64,000 nt of DNA from Tolumonas lignilytica (GCF_000527035.1 NZ_AZUK01000001.1:2848501-2912500), one strand, 5' to 3'. Counted from the first letter of the stretch, positions 37,288-47,424 are shown. Program-made: numbers and translations. Notes: generated by a model from the letters alone, not told the origin.

Positions 37288-38499
37288 ATGAAACTAAGTT
37301 TGCTTTCAGGCATTGGTGCCTGTCTGTGCATGGCGTCGGTAATGGCGAATGAACCGGCCAGTTTGGAAAAAAATAGGGCAGAAAGTTGGGCAACAGTGGA
37401 AGCAACCGCGAAAGGCCAGACTGTTTATTTTAATGCTTGGGGCGGCAGTAATGCGACAAACCAGTATATCGACTGGGCGGCGGCCGAAGTGAAGCAACGT
37501 TATGATCTCACGGTCAAACAGGTCAAAGTGACGGATACCGCCGAAATCGTCAAACGTATCGAAACAGAGGTGGCTGCCGGGCGAAAAAAAGATGAGGGCT
37601 CGGTCGATTTATTATGGGTGAACGGCGAAAACTTCAAACGGCTGAAACAGGAACAGTTACTTTATGGCCCTTGGGCGGAACAACTTCCCAATTGGAAATA
37701 TGTGGATCTGAAAAAGCCGGTTCAGGTCGATTTTTCCGAACCGACGGCAGGGTTGGAAAGCCCGTGGGGAACAGCACAATTAACCTTTATTGCTGATAGC
37801 GCATTAACACCACAGCCTCCACATTCAGCGTCTGAGCTGTTTACTTTTGCCAAGAACAATCCCGGCCAAGTGACTTACCCCAAACCACCCGATTTTCATG
37901 GCACAACGTTTCTGAAGCAGTTGCTATTGGAGCTGGCACCCGATCCTTCGGTCTTACAAAAGCCGGTGACGCTCGAGGTCTTTAACACTGTAACGCAGCC
38001 ATTGTGGGCGTATCTCGATCAGTTACATCCTTATCTTTGGCGGCAGGGGAAGGCTTTTCCGGCCAGTGCTGAAGAAATGCACCGGATGCTGGCCGATAAA
38101 GAACTGAAACTGTCACTGACGTTTAATCCGAATGAAGCGGCCAATCTGATTGCAAACCGGCAATTACCGCCAACCGCCTATAGTTTCGGTTTCACCAAAG
38201 GCACCATTGGGAATGTGCATTTTCTGGCGATCCCGGTGAATGCCCACGCGAAGGCGGGCGCTATGGTCTTTGCGAATTTCCTGTTATCACCACAGGCTCA
38301 GGCCCGAAAGGCTGACATCAAAATCTGGGGGGATGGCAGTGTGCTGGATGTAAGCAAACTGCCTAAAGCACTGCAACCGCAGTTTGTGCCATCGGCGTTG
38401 GGCAGTTTAACCGAGAAAGTCCCGGTTCTTGCTGAACCCCATGCCAGTTGGATGAGTGCACTGGAGGCAGAGTGGCTAAAACGTTACGGCTCTCATTGA
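37288..38499 (+). CDS. ynjB: YnjB-type ABC substrate-binding protein
   Basis: Periplasmic binding protein of 403 residues (E. coli YnjB 388) with a signal peptide ending SVMA, then WATVEATAKGQTVYFNAWGGSNATNQYIDW, a hallmark of YnjB. GGAGGGG precedes the ATG at 37288. It starts the ynjBCDF unit. The transported solute of this system is unknown in any organism I can cite. Confidence 0.9.
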   Translation: MKLSLLSGIGACLCMASVMANEPASLEKNRAESWATVEATAKGQTVYFNAWGGSNATNQYIDWAAAEVKQRYDLTVKQVKVTDTAEIVKRIETEVAAGRKKDEGSVDLLWVNGENFKRLKQEQLLYGPWAEQLPNWKYVDLKKPVQVDFSEPTAGLESPWGTAQLTFIADSALTPQPPHSASELFTFAKNNPGQVTYPKPPDFHGTTFLKQLLLELAPDPSVLQKPVTLEVFNTVTQPLWAYLDQLHPYLWRQGKAFPASAEEMHRMLADKELKLSLTFNPNEAANLIANRQLPPTAYSFGFTKGTIGNVHFLAIPVNAHAKAGAMVFANFLLSPQAQARKADIKIWGDGSVLDVSKLPKALQPQFVPSALGSLTEKVPVLAEPHASWMSALEAEWLKRYGSH

Positions 38500-40130
38500 G
38501 GTCAGTGCGATCTGGTGGCCAGCCGCAGACTCCGGTGGCGATGTCTTACGTGGCTATCTTGCTGGTCATGTTGGTATTTATGCTACTGCTACCCGGATTG
38601 TTTTGGGCTATGCGACCGATATGGAACGCTGCGGTATGGCGGGCTTTATGGCTGGATCCGCAATTACCACTCGCATTTCAGACCACACTGGTCTCTGCAT
38701 TGCTGGGTAGTTTGCTGGCGCTGTCGCTGGCACTGATCATTGCTTTGCAATGTTATCCGGGGCGAAGCTGGTGGCAGGTGCAACGCCAGTTACCGCTGTT
38801 TCTGGCGATCCCCCATGCGGCGTTTGCGATTGGCATTGTGTTCCTGTTCGCCCCATCAGGGTGGATTGTCCGGGTGATGGCGCTGCTGACGGGGTGGCTG
38901 TCGCCGCCAGCATGGATCACGATTCATGATGATTATGGCTTCACGCTGGCACTGGCGCTGGCGGTGAAGGAGAGTGGTTTTATGCTGTGGGTGCTGTTTG
39001 CTGTGCTGGGGGAACAAGCCATTTCACGACAGATGACGCTGGCCAGAACCATGGGTTATCGCCCGTTTCAGATCTGGTGGTTTATTCTGTTGCCGCAGCT
39101 CATGCCGCGACTGGCCTGGTCTTTGGTTGCGGTGGTGGCCTACGGGTTATCGGTGGTCGATATGGCCCTGATCCTGGGGCCGACGAATCCACCCACTGTT
39201 GCGGTGTTGATTTCACAGTGGTTAACCGATCCTTCACCGATGCTTCAGGCGCAAGGTGAAGCCACATCGCTGCTGTTGCTGTTTTTACTGGGGGTGCTGG
39301 TAATTTTCGGGCGATCATTATGGCGCTGCCGGGGCATTTTTCTGGCGTATCCGGCGGGGTTCCGTCATCGGGTTCATCACTGGTCAATGCCCAAACTGCA
39401 TCCGTTTATTTTCCTGCTCTGTTATGGCGTGATGCTTTCGCTCACGCTCTGGTCTGTTGCGGGGGCCTGGTTTTTTCCGCAGTTATGGCCTAGTACGTTC
39501 ACCGGGATGAACTGGTTACAAGCTGACTTCACGCCAGCATTTACGGCGCTGTGGCTCGGTATTCTGAGTTGTCTCTTTTGTTTGCCAATCGCTTTATGCT
39601 GGCTGGAATGGGGGCCACAGCACTATAACGCGTTGCTGTATCTGCCGCTGATTATTCCCACGCTGCCTCTGATCGCGGCACAATATTCCGTGCTCTTGCA
39701 ACTGCGACTGGATGGAACGGTGAGCGGCGTGGTCTGGAGTCATCTGGTTTGGGTGTTGCCTTATATGATCTTAACCTTGTCCGGGCCATACCGGGCGTGT
39801 GATCCCCGTGTGCTCGTGACAGCCAGAGCACTGGGTTTTTCACGATTCACGGCGTGTCTGACCGTCAAATGGCCGATGCTGTTACGACCCATTATGGCGG
39901 CAGTGGCGATCGGCTTTTCAGTCAGTATCGCGCAATATTTGCCGACCCTATTTGCGGGAGGCGGACGATTCGATACCGTCACCACAGAAGCGGTCGCCCT
40001 CAGTGCCGGGGGCGAGCGACAGGTGCAGGCGGTACAAGCCTTGTTGCAGATCATGTTGCCGCTGGTGGTGTTTATGCTTGCAGCCCGATTGCCACTTTGG
40101 TTAACCCGCAACAGAAAAGGGTTACGCTGA
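38472..40130 (+). CDS. ynjC: YnjC-type ABC permease, fused double domain
   Basis: Inner-membrane permease with two fused permease domains and about 12 helices, 552 residues (E. coli 511). EAA-like loops are seen at RTMGYRPFQIWWFILLPQLMP and ARALGFSRFTACLTVKWPMLL. The start is uncertain: GTG 38472 has GGAGG four bases upstream and overlaps ynjB by 28 bases; an internal ATG (MSYVAI) about 24 codons later is possible. ynjD starts two bases after the stop. Confidence 0.88.
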   Translation: MAKTLRLSLRSVRSGGQPQTPVAMSYVAILLVMLVFMLLLPGLFWAMRPIWNAAVWRALWLDPQLPLAFQTTLVSALLGSLLALSLALIIALQCYPGRSWWQVQRQLPLFLAIPHAAFAIGIVFLFAPSGWIVRVMALLTGWLSPPAWITIHDDYGFTLALALAVKESGFMLWVLFAVLGEQAISRQMTLARTMGYRPFQIWWFILLPQLMPRLAWSLVAVVAYGLSVVDMALILGPTNPPTVAVLISQWLTDPSPMLQAQGEATSLLLLFLLGVLVIFGRSLWRCRGIFLAYPAGFRHRVHHWSMPKLHPFIFLLCYGVMLSLTLWSVAGAWFFPQLWPSTFTGMNWLQADFTPAFTALWLGILSCLFCLPIALCWLEWGPQHYNALLYLPLIIPTLPLIAAQYSVLLQLRLDGTVSGVVWSHLVWVLPYMILTLSGPYRACDPRVLVTARALGFSRFTACLTVKWPMLLRPIMAAVAIGFSVSIAQYLPTLFAGGGRFDTVTTEAVALSAGGERQVQAVQALLQIMLPLVVFMLAARLPLWLTRNRKGLR

Positions 40131-40131
40131 C

Positions 40132-40797
40132 ATGGAAAACGCAGTGGCTATGTTCGAAATTAAAGATCTGGCGATCTCGATAGATTCGGACGTCATTTTG
40201 AGCCAGTTCAATTTACAGATTCCCGCGGGCGAGATCGTGACCGTGATGGGCGGATCGGGCTCTGGTAAATCTACCTTGCTAAACTGGCTGATTGGTGATC
40301 TGCCGCCAGTATTTCGTGCCAGTGGCGAACTCTGGCTGAATGGTATGCGGCGTGACCAATGGCTCATCGAAGCGCGGCACATCGGCATCCTTTTTCAAGA
40401 TGACCTGCTGTTTCCGCATCTGAGTGTCGGACAAAATCTGGCCTATGCGTTACCCGCCCGTTTCACTGGTCGCGCGGCACGCCGGGCTCGAATTGAAACG
40501 GTGCTCTCTGAAGTTGGGCTGGCCGGATATCATGATCGCGATCCGGCGACCTTATCCGGTGGTCAAAAAGCACGCGTCAGTTTATTACGCGCCTTACTGG
40601 CAGAGCCTGACGCACTGCTATTGGATGAACCCTTTTCCAAGCTGGATGCCAAATTGCGGGAACAATTCCGAACCTTTGTGTATGAACAGATCAACCGGTT
40701 ACAGATCCCGACGTTACTGGTGACTCACGATCCTGCGGATATCCCGCCGTCAGGCCGGGTGATTGAAATAGGTAACAGGAGAACCAGCGATGTTTGA
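40132..40797 (+). CDS. ynjD: YnjD-type ABC ATPase
   Basis: ATPase of 221 residues (E. coli 217): Walker A GGSGSGKST, Q-loop FQDDLLFPHL, signature LSGGQKARVSLLRALL, Walker B ALLLDEPFSKLDAKLR, H-loop VTHDPADIP. It energises YnjBC. It overlaps ynjF by eight bases. Confidence 0.92.
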   Translation: MENAVAMFEIKDLAISIDSDVILSQFNLQIPAGEIVTVMGGSGSGKSTLLNWLIGDLPPVFRASGELWLNGMRRDQWLIEARHIGILFQDDLLFPHLSVGQNLAYALPARFTGRAARRARIETVLSEVGLAGYHDRDPATLSGGQKARVSLLRALLAEPDALLLDEPFSKLDAKLREQFRTFVYEQINRLQIPTLLVTHDPADIPPSGRVIEIGNRRTSDV

Positions 40798-41401
40798 CCG
40801 TTCTCTAATTGCGATATTACGCAAACCACTGCAAAAAATAGCCGCTATTTTGGTATCACACCGTGTGACGGCGGATCAGATGACGGTGGTGGGTTTTCTG
40901 ATCGGCCTGACCGCGGTACCGCTGATCATCAAAGGAGCGTGGATGTGGGCGGTGTTCAGTATTCTGTTGAATCGTCTGGCCGATGGTCTGGATGGCAGTA
41001 TGGCCCGTTTAACTCACCCGACCGATCGGGGTGCTTTTCTGGATATTGTCCTCGATTTCCTGTTTTATTCCGCTATCCCGCTCGCATTTGCACTGGCTAA
41101 CCCGCCAGAGAATGCCTTGGCAGCGGCCGTACTGATTTATAGTTTTATTGGTACGGGGTGTTCATTTCTGGCCTTTGCGGTATTGGCGGCCAAGAGAGGG
41201 ATCGCCAGTACCGAATATCCGAATAAAGGGTTCTACTATCTGGGTGGCTTTACCGAAGCGACAGAAACCATCGTGCTGTTTATCGCGATGTGTCTGTTTC
41301 CCGTCTGGTTTTCGCCACTGGCTTATGGTTTTGCTGCACTATGCCTGCTGACAACCCTGTCACGGATCGCAGCAGGCATACAGATGTTCACAGTCAAATG
41401 A
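40790..41401 (+). CDS. ynjF: YnjF-type CDP-alcohol phosphatidyltransferase
   Basis: Integral membrane enzyme of 203 residues with the full CDP-alcohol phosphotransferase motif D-x2-DG-x2-AR-x8-G-x3-D-x3-D, seen from DGLDGSMARL to FLDIVLD, and about six helices. The family makes phospholipid head-group linkages from CDP-diacylglycerol; YnjF is PgsA-like but its alcohol is unknown. The overlap with ynjD shows a functional tie between an ABC importer and a lipid head-group enzyme, conserved with E. coli, although ynjE (rhodanese) is missing here. Confidence 0.9.
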   Translation: MFDRSLIAILRKPLQKIAAILVSHRVTADQMTVVGFLIGLTAVPLIIKGAWMWAVFSILLNRLADGLDGSMARLTHPTDRGAFLDIVLDFLFYSAIPLAFALANPPENALAAAVLIYSFIGTGCSFLAFAVLAAKRGIASTEYPNKGFYYLGGFTEATETIVLFIAMCLFPVWFSPLAYGFAALCLLTTLSRIAAGIQMFTVK

Positions 41402-41406
41402 CGCTA

Positions 41407-42483
41407 TTACTTAAAGAGCGTTGCATATTCGCCGTAGCCCGCTTTGGTCAGTTGATCTGCCGGAATGAAACGCAGCGCGGCAGAGTTCATACAGTAACGT
41501 AATCCGGTCGGTGCCGGGCCATCAGGAAACACATGTCCCAGATGGGAATCTCCCAGTTTGCTGCGCACTTCGGTGCGGGTGGTAAATAACGTATTGTCTT
41601 CGATTTCTACAATGTTTGATGCAACCAACGGGCGCGTGAAGCTAGGCCAGCCGGTTCCTGAATCATATTTATCAATCGAGCTGAATAACGGCTCACCCGA
41701 GACAATATCCACATAAATGCCCGGTTTTTTGTTGTTCCAGTAGGCATTATCAAAGGGCGGTTCAGTGCCGCTTTGTTGCGTGACTTTATATTGCAGCGGA
41801 GTCAGTTGTGTTTTCAGATCGACCTTAGGACGAGTCCCCGTAGGGTCAAACCAGATGCCGTCCCAGGTCTTGTGCAGGAAATCATCGCGACCTGAACGTG
41901 AGCGATAATACTCATACCGGATCGGGTTTTTCTTGTAATAATCCTGATGATATTCCTCTGCCGGCCAGAAGGCGGGCGCTTTCAGGATCTCGGTGACAAT
42001 GGGTTTATCGAAAATACCGCTTTTCGATAGATTGTCTTTAGAGCGCTGGGCTAGTTGTTGCTGCTCGTCGTTATAAACATAAATGGCAGAGATATATTCA
42101 TGGCCTCGATCGACAAATTGACCATCACCATCGGTAGGGTCGATCTGATGCCAGAAGGTATTCAGCAACTGATTATAAGTAATTACTTTGGGATCATAGG
42201 TCACCTGAACCACTTCTGTGTGACCACCCTGCCCATAATCGTGATAGGTGGGATGCTCTGTCGTACCGCCGGCATAGCCTGATACGACAGAAATAACACC
42301 ATCTAATTTTTCAAACGGAGGTGTCATACACCAAAAGCAGCCCCCGGCAAACAGTGCTTTTTCTGTTTGCGGTGGTTGTTCGGCGGTGTTCATCGACATT
42401 GGCTGTTTTGCATCAGCTAGTGCTAATCCAAACAGACACAGGCAAGCCAAAAACAGGCTGACTGCTTTCATGATGAGTCTCAT
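41407..42483 (-). CDS. msrAB: Exported MsrA-MsrB fusion, methionine sulfoxide reductase
   Basis: Bifunctional repair enzyme of 358 residues. A signal peptide ([17 protein letters not shown]) is followed by MsrA (about 45-200; catalytic Cys in AGGCFWCM) and MsrB (about 225-350; [11 protein letters not shown], then [11 protein letters not shown] with the catalytic Cys). The MsrB half lacks the four zinc cysteines. It reduces S- and R-methionine sulfoxides of envelope proteins and needs an electron donor not found here. GGAGG lies four bases upstream of the ATG. It converges on ynjF with a five-base gap. Confidence 0.94.
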   Translation of the reverse strand: MRLIMKAVSLFLACLCLFGLALADAKQPMSMNTAEQPPQTEKALFAGGCFWCMTPPFEKLDGVISVVSGYAGGTTEHPTYHDYGQGGHTEVVQVTYDPKVITYNQLLNTFWHQIDPTDGDGQFVDRGHEYISAIYVYNDEQQQLAQRSKDNLSKSGIFDKPIVTEILKAPAFWPAEEYHQDYYKKNPIRYEYYRSRSGRDDFLHKTWDGIWFDPTGTRPKVDLKTQLTPLQYKVTQQSGTEPPFDNAYWNNKKPGIYVDIVSGEPLFSSIDKYDSGTGWPSFTRPLVASNIVEIEDNTLFTTRTEVRSKLGDSHLGHVFPDGPAPTGLRYCMNSAALRFIPADQLTKAGYGEYATLFK

Positions 42484-42567
42484 ATTACCTCCAGTCTTTC
42501 TACGACGTCTTGTTTGATATACGCAGAAATAGTCGGTAGAGACTGCTTATTTCTTACATGGCAACAG

Positions 42568-42593
42568 AAAATAAACGCTGTATGCAGGCAGCG
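42568..42593 (-). terminator. Probable terminator of the GGDEF-EAL gene
   Basis: On the minus strand CGCTG-N8-CAGCG is followed by TTTATTTT, nine bases after the stop codon. The stem is short. Confidence 0.45.
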
Positions 42594-42601
42594 GTTGCGA
42601 A

Positions 42602-44857
42602 TTAGATGAGGCGCTGGTTGTAAAATTCAATAAATTGCTCGGCTGGTAAGGGGCGGCTAAATAAATAACCCTGTATTTCGTCGATGCCGTATTCTTTTAA
42701 CAGAGCGAGCTGCTCCTTTGTTTCAACGCCTTCTGCAATCACATCCAGATCCAGGGTATGCCCTAACTGAATGATCGCTTTGACGATTGCCGCATCACCA
42801 TAGTCACTGACCATGTCATGCACGAACGATTGATCCACTTTTAACTTATCGACTTCCAATTGTTTCAAATAAGCCAGACTAGAATAGCCGGTACCAAAAT
42901 CATCGATAGAAAGACGAACCCCCATAGTTGTCAGTTGATGGAGGATCTTTCTGACTTCATTCATGTCATGCAGAAGAATGGATTCGGTGAGTTCCAGTTC
43001 CAGATTTTCAGGGGGTAACCCGGATTTTTCGAGCGCCTGAGTAATGGTTTTAACCAGATTGCCGCGTTTAAATTGCAATGCCGAGAGATTAACGGCAACG
43101 ATCAGTGCTGGTTCATGGCACTGGTTCCGCCAGCGTTGAGTTTGCTGACATGCTTCATTTAAAACCCATTCGCCAATAGGGATAATTAATCCACTCTGTT
43201 CCGCGCTGGGAATAAATGTCGCGGGCGAGATCATGCCATGTTGAGGATGTTCCCACCGGAGTAAGGCTTCAACGCCTTTAATTCGCTGTGTGACGGCATC
43301 AAGCTGGGGCTGGTAATGCAGGCGCAGTTCATTGTTTTGCAAGGCATGATGCAGATCGGTTTGTAACTGCATATAGGCCATTGCCTGGCTGTTCATCTTT
43401 TCATCGAAAAAGCGATAGGTATTCCGCCCGGCATGTTTGGCATGATAAAGGGCGGTGTCTGCTTGTGTCAGTAATGTATCAAAGGTTCGTTCATCCTGAG
43501 GATATAAGCTGATCCCAATGCTGCAGGACATATTCAGGGTGTAAGAGTCGATACTAAAAGGCGTACTGAACGCGGAAAGTATGTTCTGGATGATTGTCTC
43601 AATGAGACTGATATTTCCGCCAATATCGGTCAGCAGGATGACAAATTCATCTCCGCTTTGGCGGCTCAGCGTGTCGGTTTTACCAATACAGGTTTGTAAT
43701 CGTTCCGCCACTTGGATCAAGAGTTGATCGCCACAGGCATGGCCCAAACTGTCATTGATATTAGTGAAGTTATCTAAATCAAGGTAGAAAAGGGCAACGG
43801 CAGTCTGTGTCTGATCGGCCACTACTACAGCCTGATTAAATCGATCTCTCAGCAGCGTTCGGTTGGGTAGATGCGTCAACGGGTCAAAATGTGCCAGAAA
43901 GGCAAGTTTCTTTTCTGCAGCATCATGCAAATGGCGGGTGCGCAGTGTGTTGATCCCAAACGCCAGATCAGAGGCCAGTTCTTCCAACAACGTCACTTCT
44001 TCAGAGCCGAAGGCATCAGGTTCGGCAGCATAAATGCTTAATACACCGATAATCTGATTTTGGTTCTTTAGCGGAAGCGCAATACTTGAGTAAAAATGCC
44101 GGGGGAATTCGGTATCAAACCAGGGGGCTAACGTAGGGTTTGTAAGCGTATTCGCATTAACTACAGTTTTTCCGGTTCTGATCGCTGTACCGGTTGGGCC
44201 TCGTCCATGTGGAATATCATCCCACGAGATCGCAAGCGAGTTCAAAAAGTCTTCGTCATAACCTGATTGGGCGATGGGGCGTACACTTTTGGCAATATCC
44301 TGTTCAGGATAACCCACCCACGCGAGTTGATATCCGCCCACATCTACCGTTAAACGGCAAATATCAGCTAGCAAACTCATTTCATTTTCAGCATGAATAA
44401 GGGCGGCATTGCATTTGCTGATCAGTTTAAGTGCTCTGGTCAGTTGTCGCTCCATTTCTTCTGCGTGTTTGCGTGCAGTAATGTCTTCATAAATACCCAA
44501 GATACCGATGATATTTTGGTCGGCATCCCTTAAGGGCACTTTTGACGTTCGCAGATAAATAATATTGCCGGAAAATGTGGTCAGTTTTTCTTCATAATTT
44601 AATTTGGCTTCGCCAGAATCCATGACGAGCCGATCATCATCACGGTATCCGGCTGCCTGTTCGTGCCAGACCAGATCAAAATCAGTTTTTCCGATGATAT
44701 CTTGTGGCGAGGTAAACCCGGCATCTTTTGCAAAGAGGGAGTTACATCCTAAAAACTGAGAGTTGATATCCTTCCAAAACACACGAATAGGGATGCCTTC
44801 TACGACTTCCTGAAGCAGTGAGGTATAAGCGGTTGCAAGAAAAACTTTACCTATCAA
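42602..44857 (-). CDS. PAS-GAF-GGDEF-EAL cyclic-di-GMP signalling protein
   Basis: Cytoplasmic 751-residue sensor. Domains: PAS (about 12-130), GAF (about 150-305), GGDEF (about 320-480) and EAL (about 500-745). The GGDEF signature reads SGDEF (401-405), so diguanylate cyclase activity is uncertain, whereas the EAL motif VEALLRWEHP and DDFGTGYSSLAYL look complete, favouring phosphodiesterase. It starts at TTG 44857, supported by AGGA seven bases upstream and the absence of an earlier ATG. It stands alone. Confidence 0.9.
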   Translation of the reverse strand: MIGKVFLATAYTSLLQEVVEGIPIRVFWKDINSQFLGCNSLFAKDAGFTSPQDIIGKTDFDLVWHEQAAGYRDDDRLVMDSGEAKLNYEEKLTTFSGNIIYLRTSKVPLRDADQNIIGILGIYEDITARKHAEEMERQLTRALKLISKCNAALIHAENEMSLLADICRLTVDVGGYQLAWVGYPEQDIAKSVRPIAQSGYDEDFLNSLAISWDDIPHGRGPTGTAIRTGKTVVNANTLTNPTLAPWFDTEFPRHFYSSIALPLKNQNQIIGVLSIYAAEPDAFGSEEVTLLEELASDLAFGINTLRTRHLHDAAEKKLAFLAHFDPLTHLPNRTLLRDRFNQAVVVADQTQTAVALFYLDLDNFTNINDSLGHACGDQLLIQVAERLQTCIGKTDTLSRQSGDEFVILLTDIGGNISLIETIIQNILSAFSTPFSIDSYTLNMSCSIGISLYPQDERTFDTLLTQADTALYHAKHAGRNTYRFFDEKMNSQAMAYMQLQTDLHHALQNNELRLHYQPQLDAVTQRIKGVEALLRWEHPQHGMISPATFIPSAEQSGLIIPIGEWVLNEACQQTQRWRNQCHEPALIVAVNLSALQFKRGNLVKTITQALEKSGLPPENLELELTESILLHDMNEVRKILHQLTTMGVRLSIDDFGTGYSSLAYLKQLEVDKLKVDQSFVHDMVSDYGDAAIVKAIIQLGHTLDLDVIAEGVETKEQLALLKEYGIDEIQGYLFSRPLPAEQFIEFYNQRLI

Positions 44858-45006
44858 GCGATATTCCTGTGCAGTATTTGTAATTATTAAGAATTGTCAC
44901 TTACTGAAATAACTATATAGCTTTTAGTGAAGATTGAGCAATTCAACGACATAGAATTTTCCATTTCCGGATGTCATAGCCCATTTTTCTCCTTCATTTA
45001 TGAGGT

Positions 45007-45390
45007 TTAGGCGGTCAGGTGAGGAATAAAAATCAGAAGCGCAAGAATGAAAGCGCCGATTGCACTCAACAGCACCGCTCCAGCAGCCACATCTTTCGAT
45101 TTCTTGACTAAGGGATGGAAATCAGGGGATGCAACATCACACAACAATTCAAATGCGGTATTCAATGCCTCTGCGACCCACACAGACACAATCGCCAGAA
45201 TCAACAAACACCATTCAGTGGATGTAACGTGAAGCAATAGCCCGAGCAAAATCACGCAGATTGTTGAAAATAAGTGTACCCAGGCGTTGTGTTCGCTTTT
45301 TAGCATTTCGGTGATGCCACAAACCGCATGTTCAATACTCTTAATTCTTTGTGCGATTGAAAACGATGGTTTCTCTGTAATATTCGGCAT
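45007..45390 (-). CDS. dgkA: DgkA-family lipid kinase
   Basis: Small integral-membrane kinase of 127 residues with three helices and the family signature EALNTAFELLCD followed by KKSKDVAAGAVLL. It phosphorylates diacylglycerol or undecaprenol; the sequence looks closer to the broader DgkA/UdpK group than to E. coli DgkA, so the substrate is open. It follows the DedA-PAP2-LssY gene by 18 bases on the same strand, which suggests a lipid-phosphate salvage pair. Confidence 0.88.
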   Translation of the reverse strand: MPNITEKPSFSIAQRIKSIEHAVCGITEMLKSEHNAWVHLFSTICVILLGLLLHVTSTEWCLLILAIVSVWVAEALNTAFELLCDVASPDFHPLVKKSKDVAAGAVLLSAIGAFILALLIFIPHLTA

Positions 45391-45408
45391 ATCGGCTCCA
45401 AAAGATAA

Positions 45409-47424
45409 CTACGGATGTAATGAAATGACATGGATATCATCATGACTGGCAAAAGGAATATCTGGCAAGTTACGCGTGTTTATGGTGTTTTTTGTATTTG
45501 CATTGTCATCATTGGATGGAGCATATAATCCGACAAATATATTTTTACCATCAGTGGAGATATATGACGTCTGCCATATCTTGAGATAATAAACAGATAA
45601 CGGTGTATTTCTGTCCACTTGTTTTCTAAAAGTCAGATCCTGCATTTTAAAATTCCAAAATGCCGGATAAGCGGGTGCGGAAAGGTTGGCTGATCGAGTA
45701 ATAAATGATTTCATGGCATGAATGAGAGTTGGGATATTAGCGGTATCTGTTTGTATCCAACCTGCTTTTGTCAGTGCTGTCATCAGCGTGGTTCTATTTT
45801 TGGTAATGAAAATGAAGTTGATATTTTGCGGTTTTGTTCCTATCAAATTCTCAGACTGTTTTAACTGAGGGGATGTGAATATATCGGAAACGTTTGTTAT
45901 AACTATACTCTTATGAGGCTGTTTTGGCGCAGGTAATGGCTGATAGTTTAATGAGAAAATAATATAAAAAAGAAAAGCTGAACCCGATACCAAGCCAGTT
46001 GTCCATCGTTTGACAGATAAACTTAGCATGAGCGTAGGCGTTATGCTTTTAAACTGGAGCCATTCCGAAAGGGCTATGGCAATAATTAACCAGATGCCGC
46101 CTACCAAGTAACCACACCAGATATCACTGATGTAGTGCACACCAAGATACACGCGGCTTAGACCAATTAGACATGCCATCGCCACGGTAATGAAAAAGAT
46201 ATTTACTTTATTTGACCAGTCATGAGCAAAGCGGATCAGCAGATAACCCATAAAACCATAAATAGCGACTGAAATGGCTGTGTGGCCACTAGGGAAAGAA
46301 AATGAATTTTCCTGATAGATCGCAAATTCAGGGCGGGCGCGCTGGAACGTGAGTTTGCCAATATAAGTAAAAGAGAGGCTACCTAAGGCGGAAATCAATA
46401 ATGGCAAAATAAAAACTTTTTTTTGCCACAACCAGAGAATGATAGACGCTGCAAATAACAAAACTGAAATAACTTCTAATTTACCCAGAAGGGTTATCCA
46501 TAAAAACAGATGCGTTAATGATTGGCTTCTGAAAATGTAAAAAACATTTGATATTTTAATGTCAAAAGTAACAATCGAATCAGACGTGATGAAATCTTCT
46601 ATAATTCCAGCGAAGAGTGCTACTACATAGAATAAAGCAAATAGGATTATTGTTAATGGCCTTCCGGCGAAGGTTTTACTGTCCATTCTCGCATTTACAA
46701 ATATAGTTAATTTTGGATAGTTATCATTCCAATAAAAAATATATTTGTTGTTTAAGAGAAAGTGTGTAATGACTTGAAACATGGTGTTAAGAAAGAAAAT
46801 GATTTTTTTCCCGGTTTTGATGGTTAGCCATTTTAAAAACAAAAGGCATAGCAAAAACATTATAATACCACTGAGCAGTAACCCCGCTTGTGATGACCAT
46901 AAAGTTGCTACATTCAGATATCGTGATAGAAAATAGCCTAAAAATAGATAAGTCAGAGCCCATCCTGTCACACCCAATAAATCACAGATAAAAAAAGCAT
47001 CCTTGCTTATCTTGAGATGGCCAGCCATGAGTGGCATCAATTCTTTTCTCCGGTGTATAAATCGCTCAAAACAGATATTCAACACACCAAATTGTGTGAA
47101 AGCATGACCTTGGTTTTTTATCTCATCATTGTGCCAAAGCCTGAATTTTGAGTTCAAACGGCTAAAACCGTATTTTAGTCCGAAATAATAGTTGCAGTTA
47201 TCTCCGAGCAAGGCCCCTGCGATAGCAAAAACAAGCAGCGGTAAGGCATCGACGTGACCTGATTGACAGAGCACGCCCGATATAACCATGATGGTTGAGC
47301 CTGGTATCAGGCGGCTAATCCAAAATGTGGTGTCTAAGAATGCAATGAGAAACACAATCCAATAGCCGTCAGCCACAAGTGTGCAGAAGTAGGACAATAT
47401 GTCACTGATAACCTCAGTACCCAT
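45409..47424 (-). CDS. DedA-PAP2-LssY_C fusion membrane protein
   Basis: Fusion of 671 residues. Residues 1-195 form a DedA/VTT domain (IPGSTIMVISG, RFIHRRKELMPLMAGH). About 250-460 form a PAP2 phosphatase with all three motifs: KLTFQRARP, FPSGHTA and SRVYLGVHYISD. The C-terminal 180 residues are an LssY-type domain. DedA proteins include undecaprenyl-phosphate flippases, and PAP2 enzymes remove phosphate from lipid pyrophosphates, so one polypeptide may dephosphorylate and recycle a carrier lipid; this is inferred. ATG 47424 has AAGG eight bases upstream. Confidence 0.9.
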   Translation of the reverse strand: MGTEVISDILSYFCTLVADGYWIVFLIAFLDTTFWISRLIPGSTIMVISGVLCQSGHVDALPLLVFAIAGALLGDNCNYYFGLKYGFSRLNSKFRLWHNDEIKNQGHAFTQFGVLNICFERFIHRRKELMPLMAGHLKISKDAFFICDLLGVTGWALTYLFLGYFLSRYLNVATLWSSQAGLLLSGIIMFLLCLLFLKWLTIKTGKKIIFFLNTMFQVITHFLLNNKYIFYWNDNYPKLTIFVNARMDSKTFAGRPLTIILFALFYVVALFAGIIEDFITSDSIVTFDIKISNVFYIFRSQSLTHLFLWITLLGKLEVISVLLFAASIILWLWQKKVFILPLLISALGSLSFTYIGKLTFQRARPEFAIYQENSFSFPSGHTAISVAIYGFMGYLLIRFAHDWSNKVNIFFITVAMACLIGLSRVYLGVHYISDIWCGYLVGGIWLIIAIALSEWLQFKSITPTLMLSLSVKRWTTGLVSGSAFLFYIIFSLNYQPLPAPKQPHKSIVITNVSDIFTSPQLKQSENLIGTKPQNINFIFITKNRTTLMTALTKAGWIQTDTANIPTLIHAMKSFITRSANLSAPAYPAFWNFKMQDLTFRKQVDRNTPLSVYYLKIWQTSYISTDGKNIFVGLYAPSNDDNANTKNTINTRNLPDIPFASHDDIHVISLHP

